Assembly: GCA_965232815.1 (NCBI GenBank)
Contig: OZ247427.1
Span: 186,001-250,000, forward strand
Origin: Bin87 sp026710825
Lineage (GTDB): Bacteria; Chloroflexota; Dehalococcoidia; Lucifugimonadales; UBA3495
Reading direction: 5' to 3'
DNA: 64,000 nt
Each line of letters opens with the position of its first letter. The first letter of the stretch is position 1. Under the pieces are notes generated by a model. That model was not told the DNA's origin. It worked only from the letters and a program-made list of their open reading frames with translations, and ran no database searches. Shown here one piece after another: positions 18,471-27,921 of the stretch. A program made the translations under genes and the position numbers.

Positions 18471-18582
18471 TCCCCGAAACGCGCGTGCTTGGCGGGGCGT
18501 TTGTCCAGTCAGCGCGATTTCTGACTCATGGAGTCAATTGAAGAGTATCGGTCGGACACTGCTGAGGCAATGTCCGACCGAT
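18471..18582 (+). terminator. Two hairpins between convergent genes
   Basis: The first (about 18471-18502) pairs CCCCG with CGGGG and ends in GCGTTTGTCC. The second (18547-18582) is a perfect 12-bp inverted repeat (ATCGGTCGGACA / TGTCCGACCGAT) with a 12-base loop. They lie between the amidohydrolase (+) and the interrupted binding-protein gene (-), where termination of both is expected. Confidence 0.6.
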
Positions 18583-18635
18583 TTCACAAGACGGTAGACA
18601 GCGAAGCCACCGCCATTGGGAAGTGCGCACCAAGG

Positions 18636-21011
18636 TTAGCGCGTGATCGCGTTGACCTGATCGTACTCTCCATCAGCGCCAATCACGGTGAGGAACACCT
18701 CGTCGGAACCCTGGTTGTCGCCAGGCCCGAATGTGAGTTGGCGCCCATCGATACCTATGGTCGTGGTAGCGCTCTGGACATTGAGGAAGCACTCCCGGGT
18801 CGGGTCGGCGCCGCAAGATTGCAAGCGCGCGAGCGCCAAGCGCCCAGCGAGATAACCCTCAAGGGAGATGAACCCCGGTTCCTCGGTGGAATCGTAAGCC
18901 ATCAGGGCGGCACGATATTTGGCAACGTTTTCATCGCTGGGCAAAGGAACGACCTGGGTCACGTACACGCCGGGAGCTTCGTCACCCAGCGCAGTGGCCA
19001 GTGCGTTGCTTCCGACGAAAGACGCCGCCAGGAAAACCGGATCCGGATCCATCTTCATGCGTAGCTTCTTTATGATCTGTGCGGCGGGCGCCGAGGTGCC
19101 TATGATTATCACTGCTTCAGGCTCCGCCTCAGCAATCCTGAACGCCGCCGACTGCACGGCAGACGTGTTGCGCCGGTAGTACCAGGAGGCCACCGGTTCC
19201 ATGTCGTGCTCTGCTAGTGCGTTGCGCACGCCCATGAGACCGTCTATGCCATACGAATCGTTCTGGTACAGAACTGCTACCTTGGTAACGTCCGCATCGA
19301 CAAGGTGCTGGACCATTTCCTCAGTTTCATCGTGGTACGACGCGCGGTAGTTGAGCACGTTGGTGAGATCACTCTCGCGCAGCAATTGTGCGCCGGTGAG
19401 GGCGCCAACGAAAGGCACCGGCTTATCCGCACCTGCCGCCACTGGCAATGCCGCCCTGGACGTCGGGGTACCTACCGCCCCGATCAGTGCGAAAACCGGA
19501 TTGTCTCCTTCCACAAATTCCAGCGTGTTCGCAAACGCCGCGTCGGGTTCGTACCTGTCGTCCGCTGTCGTGAGTTTCAGCTGGCGTCCGTAGACACCAC
19601 CGGCATCATTCGCTTCCTTGAATGCCGCCTCAATTCCTACCTGCATGCCTTGGCCCAAAGCCTGGTTGGAGCCCATCAATGCGGCCGACTGCCCAAACAA
19701 GATCTCGGTGTCGGTAATCCCGGGGTCTTCAGGATCTTCCATCTCCATGGTCGGCACCGCCGGCACGTCCGCTCCCTGCGCTTCAGACGACAGGTAGTCA
19801 ATCTGCTCCAGCAGACCGTCTAGAATTTCTGCGTTCGCCTCAATCCGATCTCTTTCCTCGACGACGAGTTCGAGCCGGGCAACGAGACGTTCGAAATAGC
19901 CGGCATCTACGCCTCCAGCGTCGCGCACGTTTTCCGCTTGCTGGAGAACCTGTTCACTCAATCCGGCGGGAGTATGCTCGCGCAGATATTCAACGTCACG
20001 GTCCACGCGCCCCCCTACGGAGTCGTATGCCTCTTGGATACGTGCTACATACGTCGGATCCTGCATGAGACTCGCGACCAGTAGGAGCGTATGACCCAAC
20101 GTAACATTCGAGCCCAGGCTATCGGTGTGCGCATACTGGAGTATGGCGTCCGTCGATACGTCCCCGGCGGCGGTTACCAGATTGTAGAACTGCGTGTCCA
20201 CGCTGGCGCCAGTTCGCGGGAAAAGCACTGCGTTGTTGATTCTGGTCAAAGTCGATCTGCTCATCCCCTCCTCCTGTAGCGCGAGCAACAATGGCCTTCT
20301 CCCGCTCTGGATCGCGTCCACATTGGAGACCAACTGGCCCAACTGAGCTTCGATGTACGCGACCCGGTCCTCTGGACCCTTAGCCTAGAGGATTGCCAAC
20401 TGCGCGTTCAGCGTGCCCTTGAGTCGTCCGACCGCCGCCATGTCTTGGCCGATGGAAACCCGCGTCATACCCGCGTTGGTGGGGGTCGATCCTACGCCCA
20501 CCAACGCGTTCGCGTTCTGGGCTATCGCTAGCGCCGCAGACTGCAATTGGACGACGTCCTGAACGTCCGTGCCGTCCTCGCCCCGCGGCGTTAATCCAAC
20601 CCAACTCGACCAAATCGAATTAGCAGCGGAGTGGCTCTTGCTGCCAACTGCGAATGAATATTGGGTGCCCGGCGTGAGATTATTGATGGTCAGAGATTGA
20701 CTGGCGGTACCGCTGTCTGAGACGTCGACGGATTGGATCAGTTTTTGCCAGTTCAGTCCGGCGCGGTAGGCGGTCCAAGCCGCTCCAAGGTTGACCCAAC
20801 GGACGCTGTAACCGGACGCTCCGGACACAGCGGTTTAGGACACGACGACGTCGCCGGAATCATCGCCATTCATTGCCCGAGGATTGGACAGCGCGGGCAG
20901 GTCTGCTTGCGCCTGCGCTATGTTTTCGAACGCCAACCATCCGCCAGCGGCAACCAATATGGCGGCGGCGGCGATTCCGGTAACAGAAATTAAATTTAGT
21001 CGTAATTTCAT
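18636..21011 (-). pseudogene. FN3 + helical domain + periplasmic-binding protein, interrupted by two in-frame stops
   Basis: A single reading frame of 791 sense positions runs from ATG at 21011 (GGAG upstream) to TAA at 18636. It is broken by TAA at codon 59 (20835-20837) and TAG at codon 209 (20385-20387), with no frameshift. Domain order: a signal/anchor segment (about 10-30); a fibronectin type III-like domain (about 55-140, with TAVSGASGYSVRW and NNLTPGTQYSFAVG); a long helical region (about 150-400); and a Peripla_BP_6-type amino-acid binding domain (about 430-791, from DPGITDTEILFGQSAALMG). The binding domain is a paralog of the lipoprotein at 21457-22731. The TAA falls exactly where FN3 domains have a conserved Trp. 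Either a recent pseudogene, or a gene needing readthrough, or sequence errors. Confidence 0.75.
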
Positions 21012-21456
21012 CGTATTCTTTTTGTCTCCAATTGTGTTTTTGTTGCCGACGCTGGCCGGACATTCCGGCCGATCACGGTGGCATCGGACGCCGGCGGGCC
21101 GCGGTTCACTAATATGCCGCTCCGCGCCAATCCATGGCGCCGGTCTCCAATGGTCGGAAAAACCACCAAATGTTGAGGCGCCGAGGGTGCGTACCTTGTT
21201 ATCGCGCTTGGTGGTTGATCAGGCCGATCACGTCTTCTAGCGGGTGTGCACGGGCTAAGGGTCGAATGGTTGCAGCCCGGATCTGAAATTCCTCCAGCCA
21301 AGGGGTTCCTGACGACGTCCTTGGGGGGCTGCATTCGCATGCTGGCAATCGACGACGGCCGTGGCATCGGCGTGCGCCAGGCCGCACGGATCAGCGGCCC
21401 ATCGATCCGCACATCTCGACGAGAACGACCGGGACTTCGCCAACCCTGAAAATCTA
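21012..21456. other. Intergenic stretch, no supported gene
   Basis: About 445 bases between the two binding-protein genes. Several short overlapping frames exist on both strands, but none has a ribosome-binding site or recognisable family. A minus-strand fragment around 21190-21290 reads like a protein remnant (RAATIRPLARAHPLEDVIGL). It could be debris of a decayed dehydrogenase, but this cannot be supported. Confidence 0.4.
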
Positions 21457-22731
21457 TCAATTTGCGCCATGAAGACTATCAACCTGGTCGTATTTTCCGT
21501 CAGCGCCGATTGAGGTCAAGAACACGGCGTCCGAGCCTTGATTATCATCAGGGCCATATTTCAGACGAATCCCGTCGATGTCTATCGTGCCAGCGTCCCT
21601 CAGCGAACGGAGAAAACAATCGCGGCTCAAATTCGGACCGCAAGCCTCCAGACCTACGATGGCCAACCGGCCCGCCAGGTATCCCTCCAGGGAAACGAAC
21701 CCTGGCTCAGCGCCGGGGTCGAACTCCGACAAAGCCGCATGATAGCCAGCAACCAACGGAATGTCGCCATCATCGGGCAGAGGAACGACCTGGGTCACGT
21801 AAACCCCTTTGGTGTCATCGCCCAGTTCTTCAGCAAGCGCGTGGCTACCCACGAACGACACCGTCATGAAAATGGGGTCAATGTCCCTCCGCAATAGCTC
21901 AATCGCTCGGGATACGGGTGCATAAGCGCCTATCATGATGACCGCTTCGGGATCCGCTTCTGCGATCCTCAGTGTCGCAGCTTTCACCGCGATGGTATTA
22001 CGTGGGTAAGACCAGGACACCAACGGTTCCAAACCTCGGCGTTTCAACGCGGCTTGCGCCCCTTCCAACCCGTTTCTGCCATAGGAATCATCCTGATAGA
22101 AAACCGCGACGCCAGTGACCCCAAGATCCTCGGTCAGGTGAGCGACCATTGCTTCCGTTTCCTGGTGATAAGAAGCGCGCACGTTCACTACGGTGCCCAA
22201 TTGGGGGTCACGCAAGAATTCGGCTCCAGTGAACGGGGCGATAAATGGGACTCCAGCGGCCTGGGCCACTGGAGCAGCGGCGTGTGAAGTCGGCGTACCG
22301 ACCGCCCCGATCAGAGCGAAAACCTCCTGCTTCTCGATCAGCGTATGTGTGTTCGACAGGGCGAAGTCGCTTTCGTAGGAATCATTCAGAGACTCGAGCT
22401 CCAGCTTCCGGCCGTGAACTCCGCCTTGGGCATTGATTTCGCTAAAAGCCGCTTGGATGCCAAGCCGCATGTCGTGGCCCAATTCGGCCGCGGGTCCAGT
22501 AAACGCGGCCGATTGACCAAAAAGCACCTCGTCGTCGGTGATTCCCGGATCCGTCCGACGATCCTGCGCCGGATCCACCCCAGACCGTTGATCGGTCGTG
22601 GCCGCAGGAGTAGCGACGGGCATCGTTTCCACCGCTCCCGTGCAGGCCAGCCCCAAGGCCACGAGGAGGGAAGCGAATACCGCCATCCCCGCCAAGAGTC
22701 GGCAAACCGGCATGGCAGTGAACTCCATCAA
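21457..22731 (-). CDS. Branched-chain-amino-acid-type ABC transporter substrate-binding lipoprotein
   Basis: A 424-residue binding protein of the LivJ/Peripla_BP_6 family. The N-terminus is a lipoprotein signal ending VALGLACTG. The mature domain opens with DPGITDDEVLFGQSAAFTG and contains FALIGAVGTPTSHAAAPVAQ and GVAVFYQDDSYGRNG, typical of the family. Ligands are amino acids, amides or aromatic acids. No permease or ATPase genes are adjacent, so it is an orphan receptor. A close paralog, fused to extra domains and interrupted, lies immediately downstream. A palindrome overlapping its probable promoter is upstream. Confidence 0.88.
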   Translation of the reverse strand: MMEFTAMPVCRLLAGMAVFASLLVALGLACTGAVETMPVATPAATTDQRSGVDPAQDRRTDPGITDDEVLFGQSAAFTGPAAELGHDMRLGIQAAFSEINAQGGVHGRKLELESLNDSYESDFALSNTHTLIEKQEVFALIGAVGTPTSHAAAPVAQAAGVPFIAPFTGAEFLRDPQLGTVVNVRASYHQETEAMVAHLTEDLGVTGVAVFYQDDSYGRNGLEGAQAALKRRGLEPLVSWSYPRNTIAVKAATLRIAEADPEAVIMIGAYAPVSRAIELLRRDIDPIFMTVSFVGSHALAEELGDDTKGVYVTQVVPLPDDGDIPLVAGYHAALSEFDPGAEPGFVSLEGYLAGRLAIVGLEACGPNLSRDCFLRSLRDAGTIDIDGIRLKYGPDDNQGSDAVFLTSIGADGKYDQVDSLHGAN

Positions 22732-22761
22732 TCAAACCCGGTAAAAAACTTCGTACCGCGT

Positions 22762-22808
22762 AGTATACGATAATGAATGGCCGCACATTAATGTGCGGTC
22801 ATTCATTA
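22762..22808 (-). promoter_or_regulatory. Palindromic operator over the promoter of the binding-lipoprotein gene
   Basis: Positions 22771-22808 form a 38-base palindrome with a single mismatch; its central core is CCGCACATTAATGTGCGG. On the minus strand it abuts TATACT (22767-22762), a likely -10 box 31 bases upstream of the start codon, so the palindrome covers the -35 region. This arrangement suggests a repressor/activator site. It could alternatively be the terminator of the amidase gene, although no U-tract follows. Confidence 0.55.
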
Positions 22809-22856
22809 TAAAACCACGAACAATTCTCGTGCGATATGTGCAAATACGACGGATAT

Positions 22857-24290
22857 CTACAAGTCTGGAGGACGCCGTAGGTGCCACGGGGTCGCCTGTT
22901 CGTAGGAGTACGCGGCTCGAAGCACGGCAGCCTCTCCCAAGTGCGGGCCAGCGATCTGCAGCGCCAGCGGTAGGGCGCCTTCGCCGTCCCCTGTGAATCC
23001 GCAAGGGACGCTCAGTGCAGGGCACCCACTCAAACTGTACAGACCGCGGAAGCTCCCCTCGCGCAAAGCCGCAGCGGCCATCTCCTTGCTGCTGACAAGC
23101 GTCGGCTCATCTGACAAAAGGCCCGCGGGACCTGTTGAGGTCGGCTGCAGGAGCAGGTCAACCTGCCGGAATGTCTCGATCACCTGGCGGCGTACCAGTG
23201 CCCGAAGCTTGAGAGCCTTGTAATAGACCTGGCCTGGTATGAGGTTGCCAACGGCAAACGCAACCCGAGTGTTGGGATGGTAGTCTTCCAAACGTTCACG
23301 GAGCCACTCGGGATTCAGGCTGACTCGCTCGGTGCTTGTGATAGTACGCACGATTGGCCCGGTCATTGGCGCCATGGGCAAGCTGACCGGCACCACCTCA
23401 GCGCCAAGTTCCCGGAACACTTCGGCTGCGGCAGCCACCGCGTCGCGGCTCCGATCATCCAGCGACAAACCGTGTCCGCCCATCAACTCCGTCACCACAC
23501 CGATCCGCATTCCGGCTACCCCCGCGTCCAGACCATCGAGATAATCAGGGACGGGTTCAGTCCGGCTGTATCGGTCGTTGGGATCGTGCCCCGCGATTAC
23601 TCCGAGAGTGAGGGCGCAGTCGGCGACCGTACGGGAAATTGGGCCTATGGTATCCGTTGACCAACTGGCGCCGTCTACACCAGCGCGGCTGACGCGGCCC
23701 CACGTGGGGCGTATGCCGACCAGGCCGCAGTTGGCGGCGGGTCCACGAATCGATCCACCTGTATCCTCGCCCAACGAGGTGGCGCACAGGAATCCGGCGG
23801 TGGCTGACCCGCTTCCGGTGCTGGATGTGCCCGGATTGCGCGCCGTGTCCCAAGGGTTTCGCGCGGGTCCAAACCAACTGCTGATCGGATCTCCCAGCGC
23901 GAATTCGCTCATGTTGGTCTTGCCAATAATTACGGCGCCGGCGGCCTTGAGCTTGGCGACGACGGTCGCATCCGCATCCGGCACAAAATCGGCGCGAATC
24001 TTCGAAGCATCGGAGGTGCGGATCCCGGCTGTGTGAATCTGGTCCTTGATACCCACCGGAACACCGTGCAGCGGGCCTCGGAAATTGCCTGCCGCCGCCT
24101 CGGCTTCCAAGCGTTTGGCATCGGCACGCGCCTCATCGGCGGAAACCGTGATGTATGCGTTCAGTTTGTCGCCAACCCTGTCGATACGATCCAAGTAAGC
24201 ATCAACCGCTTCTACGGGCGAGATCTCACGAGTTCGTATCGAGGCGGCAAGCTCAAAGGCAGACAGGAAAGGAATTTCGGTGGGGCTCAT
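22857..24290 (-). CDS. Amidase signature family enzyme (GatA-like)
   Basis: A 477-residue amidase. The Ser-cisSer-Lys triad is visible: Lys in VPVGIKDQIHTAG (about 78), the cis-Ser in GTSSTGSGSATA (about 153) and the nucleophile Ser in EDTGGSIRGPAANCG (about 177). It hydrolyses an amide, or acts as the glutaminase subunit of a tRNA amidotransferase. A GatC-like protein is encoded directly upstream with a 4-base overlap, but no GatB is present in the window. Hence a metabolic amidase with a GatC-like partner is as likely as GatCAB. It is the last gene of a minus-strand run. Confidence 0.88.
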   Translation of the reverse strand: MSPTEIPFLSAFELAASIRTREISPVEAVDAYLDRIDRVGDKLNAYITVSADEARADAKRLEAEAAAGNFRGPLHGVPVGIKDQIHTAGIRTSDASKIRADFVPDADATVVAKLKAAGAVIIGKTNMSEFALGDPISSWFGPARNPWDTARNPGTSSTGSGSATAGFLCATSLGEDTGGSIRGPAANCGLVGIRPTWGRVSRAGVDGASWSTDTIGPISRTVADCALTLGVIAGHDPNDRYSRTEPVPDYLDGLDAGVAGMRIGVVTELMGGHGLSLDDRSRDAVAAAAEVFRELGAEVVPVSLPMAPMTGPIVRTITSTERVSLNPEWLRERLEDYHPNTRVAFAVGNLIPGQVYYKALKLRALVRRQVIETFRQVDLLLQPTSTGPAGLLSDEPTLVSSKEMAAAALREGSFRGLYSLSGCPALSVPCGFTGDGEGALPLALQIAGPHLGEAAVLRAAYSYEQATPWHLRRPPDL

Positions 24291-24484
24291 TCTGCAACCT
24301 CCATGTCCGCCGGTTGGACCACGGCAACGTATTCTTCCAAGTTGAAGCCTGGCGGATCGATGGCCGCCATTTCTTCCAGCATCGCGTTCAGGCTGTGAGT
24401 AACCTGCGTCAATTCAGGTTCGTTGAGCGTCAGGCCCACCGCTTTCGCCAGTGCCTGGATTTCATCGTTATTCAGATCAGCCAT
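24287..24484 (-). CDS. GatC-like small protein
   Basis: A 65-residue protein starting MADLNNDEIQALAKAVGL, with LNAMLEEMAAIDPPGF. This is the helical pattern of the Asp/Glu-tRNA amidotransferase subunit C, which wraps around GatA. ATG at 24484 follows GGAG by about 8 bases. Its stop overlaps the amidase start, so the two are translationally coupled and probably form a complex. GatC is normally about 95 residues; this is a short variant, as found beside some catabolic amidases. Confidence 0.72.
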   Translation of the reverse strand: MADLNNDEIQALAKAVGLTLNEPELTQVTHSLNAMLEEMAAIDPPGFNLEEYVAVVQPADMEVAE

Positions 24485-24516
24485 CAAAAAGTCTCCGATG
24501 TTTGGTGTTCGACAGT

Positions 24517-25851
24517 CTAAACGGTCTGGCCGGTGAACCGCCAACTCTCAAGCAAAGCACCTGGGACGTGCATCGCGACGCCGGCTTCGTTCAAATTCAG
24601 GTGCGCGGCGCTGGAAAGCGCCCGGCAGCCAGCCAGCGCATCCACGTAACTCTGCGTGAACCGGAGGTTCTTAACCGGAACGGTCAATTCGCCGCCTTCG
24701 ATCAGGAACGTGCCGTCGCGGGTCATACCAGTCATGACACAACCCCGATTGTGCGCGAGTCGCGTGTAATAGAATCGCGTGATGTACAAACCACGGTCCA
24801 CGGATGCAATCAGTTCCTCCGTGGTCTGGTCTCCAGGCCGCATGAACAGGTTGGTGGCCGTGGGTCCGCCCGTGGCTCCCCGCTGATGTCCCGTGGACGC
24901 CTTGCCTTCCTTGGCGCCGGTGTACGTATTGTGGACCGGGCCGCTTGCCACGCCGTCGCTAACGATGTCGACCCTTTGCTTGGCGACCCCCTCCGCGTCG
25001 AATGGCATCGGCCAACCCGCGGCATCCAGTCCGTTATCACTGATGTGGATCAACGGGCTCATCACGTGCTCACCCAACACGCCATTCATCCAGCTTCGTC
25101 CGTCCTGGACCATGTGGGCGCCCATGCCGTAGAAACTCAACGCCTCGAGCATGTCATCGACCGCATAATGTTCCAACACAACCGGATACTCTCCCGGTTC
25201 CAAGTCCCGTGGGTTGCGCCCCTTGACAGCCTTGCTGATGGCTTCGTCAGTTAGCGCTTCGGAATCGATGCTATCCAGGCGCCAACCACCGCCCTTGCTC
25301 CAACCTGCTGAGTCGTCCCCGCGGGCCGTGATCAGCAATCCGGCGAATGTGCCAACGTGGTAGGCATCCACGCCCCTGGTGCTGGCCACCGCGAACTCAG
25401 TGAGCCCAGTGCGGCAGAAACCGGCGGCTTCAAGCGCCAGATCGGCGGCCTGCCGGCATACCGTCCCGACCACATCGGCCCGGCGGTCGGCTGCACATAC
25501 GGCGGTGGCCTCGTCGTAGGCCGAGACCGATTGCACGACGGATGGTTCCGGCAGACCAGGAAAATCGGGGTCCTCCGGCATGAGACGAGCGTATTCGGCG
25601 GCCTGCTTCACCGCGCCCGCCAGTCCCTCCGCCGACAGGTTGTTGGTCGCCGATCTACCCTGCCGGAAGCCGGTGGCAACCCGCACATGGGCCACGGCAT
25701 CCTGGTGGGCAACGTTCTGGTGAATCCGGTTGTTGGCGAAACGCGTCAGCGCCTGGTCGCTGGCCGTCAGGTAAATGTCGGCATCGGATCCGGCGGGACA
25801 ATGACGCAGAGCTTCCTTCAGTTGCGAGCGTATGTGGTCCGGACCCAACAC
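24517..25851 (-). CDS. TldD/PmbA family protein, TldE-type (PmbA-like)
   Basis: A 444-residue protein of the TldE half of the TldD/TldE heterodimeric protease. It lacks the HExxxH zinc motif found in its partner upstream. Typical segments include QALTRFANNRIHQNVAHQD at the N-terminus, GGWRLDSIDSEALTDEA, and the C-terminal FYYTRLAHNRGCVMTGMTRDGTFLIEGGEL. TldD/E trims unfolded peptides and matures some RiPPs; no precursor peptide was recognised here. It begins 16 bases after TldD, so the two are co-expressed. Confidence 0.88.
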   Translation of the reverse strand: MLGPDHIRSQLKEALRHCPAGSDADIYLTASDQALTRFANNRIHQNVAHQDAVAHVRVATGFRQGRSATNNLSAEGLAGAVKQAAEYARLMPEDPDFPGLPEPSVVQSVSAYDEATAVCAADRRADVVGTVCRQAADLALEAAGFCRTGLTEFAVASTRGVDAYHVGTFAGLLITARGDDSAGWSKGGGWRLDSIDSEALTDEAISKAVKGRNPRDLEPGEYPVVLEHYAVDDMLEALSFYGMGAHMVQDGRSWMNGVLGEHVMSPLIHISDNGLDAAGWPMPFDAEGVAKQRVDIVSDGVASGPVHNTYTGAKEGKASTGHQRGATGGPTATNLFMRPGDQTTEELIASVDRGLYITRFYYTRLAHNRGCVMTGMTRDGTFLIEGGELTVPVKNLRFTQSYVDALAGCRALSSAAHLNLNEAGVAMHVPGALLESWRFTGQTV

Positions 25852-25867
25852 AACGGATGCCCGCCAT

Positions 25868-27325
25868 CTATCGCAGCACGCCGACCCGAACCTTGCGGAA
25901 CCGGGACGGGCTTGCGCCGTGGCTGGTATGAGCTATCTGACCGGGTTGCCCCTTGCCGCATCGGGGTGTTCCCCACAACTGCCAGTGCTGTGGCCCGCAC
26001 ACGGCGTCGCAGCTCCTCCAGAAATCAGGGGTAATACCGGTGTAGGTGCAGTTGCGAAGCAGCCGTCCGAGTTTGCCGTTTTTGATTTCTCGACCCACCT
26101 CGGTCCCGAACTGGAAGTTATACCGGCGGTCATCGATGGACCAGGAGCGGTTGGTTTCAAGGAAAATGCCGTCGTCGGTATCCGCAATCAGATCATCCAG
26201 GGTCCAACCGCCGGGCTCCAGGCTGACGTTGGTCATCCTGATCAGGGGGATCCGATTCCACGAGGATGCCCGCATGCATCCGTTGGACACCCGGTCCAAA
26301 CGGCTGGCGGATTCCCGAGACATCAGGTAACCGACAAACCGACCCCTCCGGATGATGTCGGAGGCCTGGGCCGGCAGACCTTCATCATCCCATCCAAAGG
26401 TGCCCAAACCGGTGGCGCTGGTGCTGTCGGCCGTTATGTTGATCTGTTCTGAGCCGTACTCGAAGCTGTCCAACAAATCGGGTGTCAGGAAGGACGTTCC
26501 GGCGAAGGCGGCCTCATCGCCCAGAGCGCGGTCCAGTTCAACCGCGTGGCCGCAAGACTCGTGAATCTGCAGGGCCAATTGGCTGCTGTCGATGATCAGG
26601 TCGGTGTCGATGCCCACGGGACACGGGTCGGCGGTGAGCAGTTCCGCCGCTTCTCCTGCGATGCGACGCGCGTGTCCAGGAAGATCCATCGCCACCACGT
26701 ACTCCCAACCGGCACAGCCCTGCTGCCTCCCGTGGGATTGCGGATAAGAGCGACGTTGAGTCTCGCCGTTCCCTACCGCCGTTGCCTGGATACCGCCGCC
26801 TGCCTCATGGATCGTTTGCGTGACCAACGCTCCCTCGGTGTTGGCAAACGTTCGCTCTTCGCTGATGAAAACCACGTTGACCATGCGAGCGCTGACCTGT
26901 GGGATTTTGCCCATCTCCTCGTCGGCGGCGAACAACAGGGATAGCTTGTCCTCGATGGGTACGTTGAACGGATCAATGTCGATCGGCGTGGCATAACTGC
27001 CTTTGCTGACAACCGGCGCTCCGAGCAGATCCGAGACGGTCAGGCCGGCGCCATTGACGCGGGCAGATGCGCGGGCGATCTGTACGGCCTGACCGGCCGC
27101 CGCATCCGCAGCCGCGTTGGTCAATTCGCGGCTGGAGGCGAACCCCCAGGCGCCATCGTACAGGGCGCGAATCCCCAAGCCCACCGACTCGTCGGCGGTC
27201 ATGGTCTCCACGACCCCGTTGCGCACCACGATACGCTGCTCCCGGTTGGAAACCAGGCGAATGTCGGCGTACTGCGCGCCACGCTTGCGGGCGGTATCAA
27301 GCGCGGTGGCGATCAGGGGATCCAT
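25868..27325 (-). CDS. tldD: TldD family metalloprotease
   Basis: A 485-residue zinc protease subunit. The HExxxH motif is visible as HESCGHAVELDRAL near residue 235, with flanking DLIIDSSQLALQI. The C-terminal CGKGQPGQ and SHGASPSRFR are typical of TldD. The start ATG at 27325 overlaps the TGA of the preceding gene (TGATG); a GTG three bases upstream is also possible. It pairs with the TldE-like gene 16 bases downstream. The third motif reads PQHWQLWGTPRCGKG, slightly variant but complete. Confidence 0.9.
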   Translation of the reverse strand: MDPLIATALDTARKRGAQYADIRLVSNREQRIVVRNGVVETMTADESVGLGIRALYDGAWGFASSRELTNAAADAAAGQAVQIARASARVNGAGLTVSDLLGAPVVSKGSYATPIDIDPFNVPIEDKLSLLFAADEEMGKIPQVSARMVNVVFISEERTFANTEGALVTQTIHEAGGGIQATAVGNGETQRRSYPQSHGRQQGCAGWEYVVAMDLPGHARRIAGEAAELLTADPCPVGIDTDLIIDSSQLALQIHESCGHAVELDRALGDEAAFAGTSFLTPDLLDSFEYGSEQINITADSTSATGLGTFGWDDEGLPAQASDIIRRGRFVGYLMSRESASRLDRVSNGCMRASSWNRIPLIRMTNVSLEPGGWTLDDLIADTDDGIFLETNRSWSIDDRRYNFQFGTEVGREIKNGKLGRLLRNCTYTGITPDFWRSCDAVCGPQHWQLWGTPRCGKGQPGQIAHTSHGASPSRFRKVRVGVLR

Positions 27326-27885
27326 CACACCGGCAAAAACGGTTCGTCGGAAGGAGGCGGCAACTGCTCGAACGCGTTGATGTTGAACGCCAACACCGAG
27401 TAGTAGCCCATAAGGTTGGTCAACTCAATCAGGCCGCGATCGCCGAACTCGGCGCGGGCGGCGTCGAAGGTGGCCTGGGATACCCGACGGGTGCGGAAAA
27501 ATTCTCGACCATAGTTGATGACTGCGGCTTCTGCTCCTGATAGTTCCGGCAGGTCGGTTTTGTCCCGCAGGCTGTCCACCAGGGCATCGTTGAGGCCAGC
27601 GCGGCGGCCGGCGGCGGCGTGGGCGTGCCAGATAAATTGGCAGTCCAGTTCCCGCGCTGTGGTGAGCATGGCGAGTTCCGCTATGTTGTCGGTCAGGGTC
27701 GAGCCTTCGGCACGAAGGTAGGCGCGCAGAACCTCGCCGCGCTGGGCAATTTCCGGCACGTGCAACTGGACGGCGACGGGGCCCATCTCCGGCACGACGC
27801 CGCCGCGCGAGGCAACCATGGCGTCAAACGCCTCTACCTGTTCCTGTGGGACCGAGTCCCGGCTGGCTCTCGGGAATCGTGGCAT
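27325..27885 (-). CDS. Carboxymuconolactone decarboxylase / AhpD-like protein
   Basis: A 186-residue all-helical protein with the AhpD core: IAELAMLTTARELDCQFIWHAHAAAGRRAG. The peroxidatic CxxC of AhpD is not present. A single Cys precedes FIWHAH, giving the E...C..W..H pattern of the decarboxylase-like branch. A second member of the same subgroup lies at 35726-36292. Function is unknown; relatives decarboxylate lactones or reduce peroxides. ATG at 27885 has GGAGAAA upstream. Coupled to tldD by a 1-base overlap. Confidence 0.82.
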   Translation of the reverse strand: MPRFPRASRDSVPQEQVEAFDAMVASRGGVVPEMGPVAVQLHVPEIAQRGEVLRAYLRAEGSTLTDNIAELAMLTTARELDCQFIWHAHAAAGRRAGLNDALVDSLRDKTDLPELSGAEAAVINYGREFFRTRRVSQATFDAARAEFGDRGLIELTNLMGYYSVLAFNINAFEQLPPPSDEPFLPV

Positions 27886-27921
27886 AATCGCTTTCTCCTT
27901 CGCGGTCGGCGGGTGGTGGGT

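Noticed and set aside
20385..20387. TAG in the interrupted binding-protein gene as a pyrrolysine codon
   Set aside because: The same frame also has a TAA, pyrrolysine is very rare outside methylamine pathways, and no pyl genes are visible.
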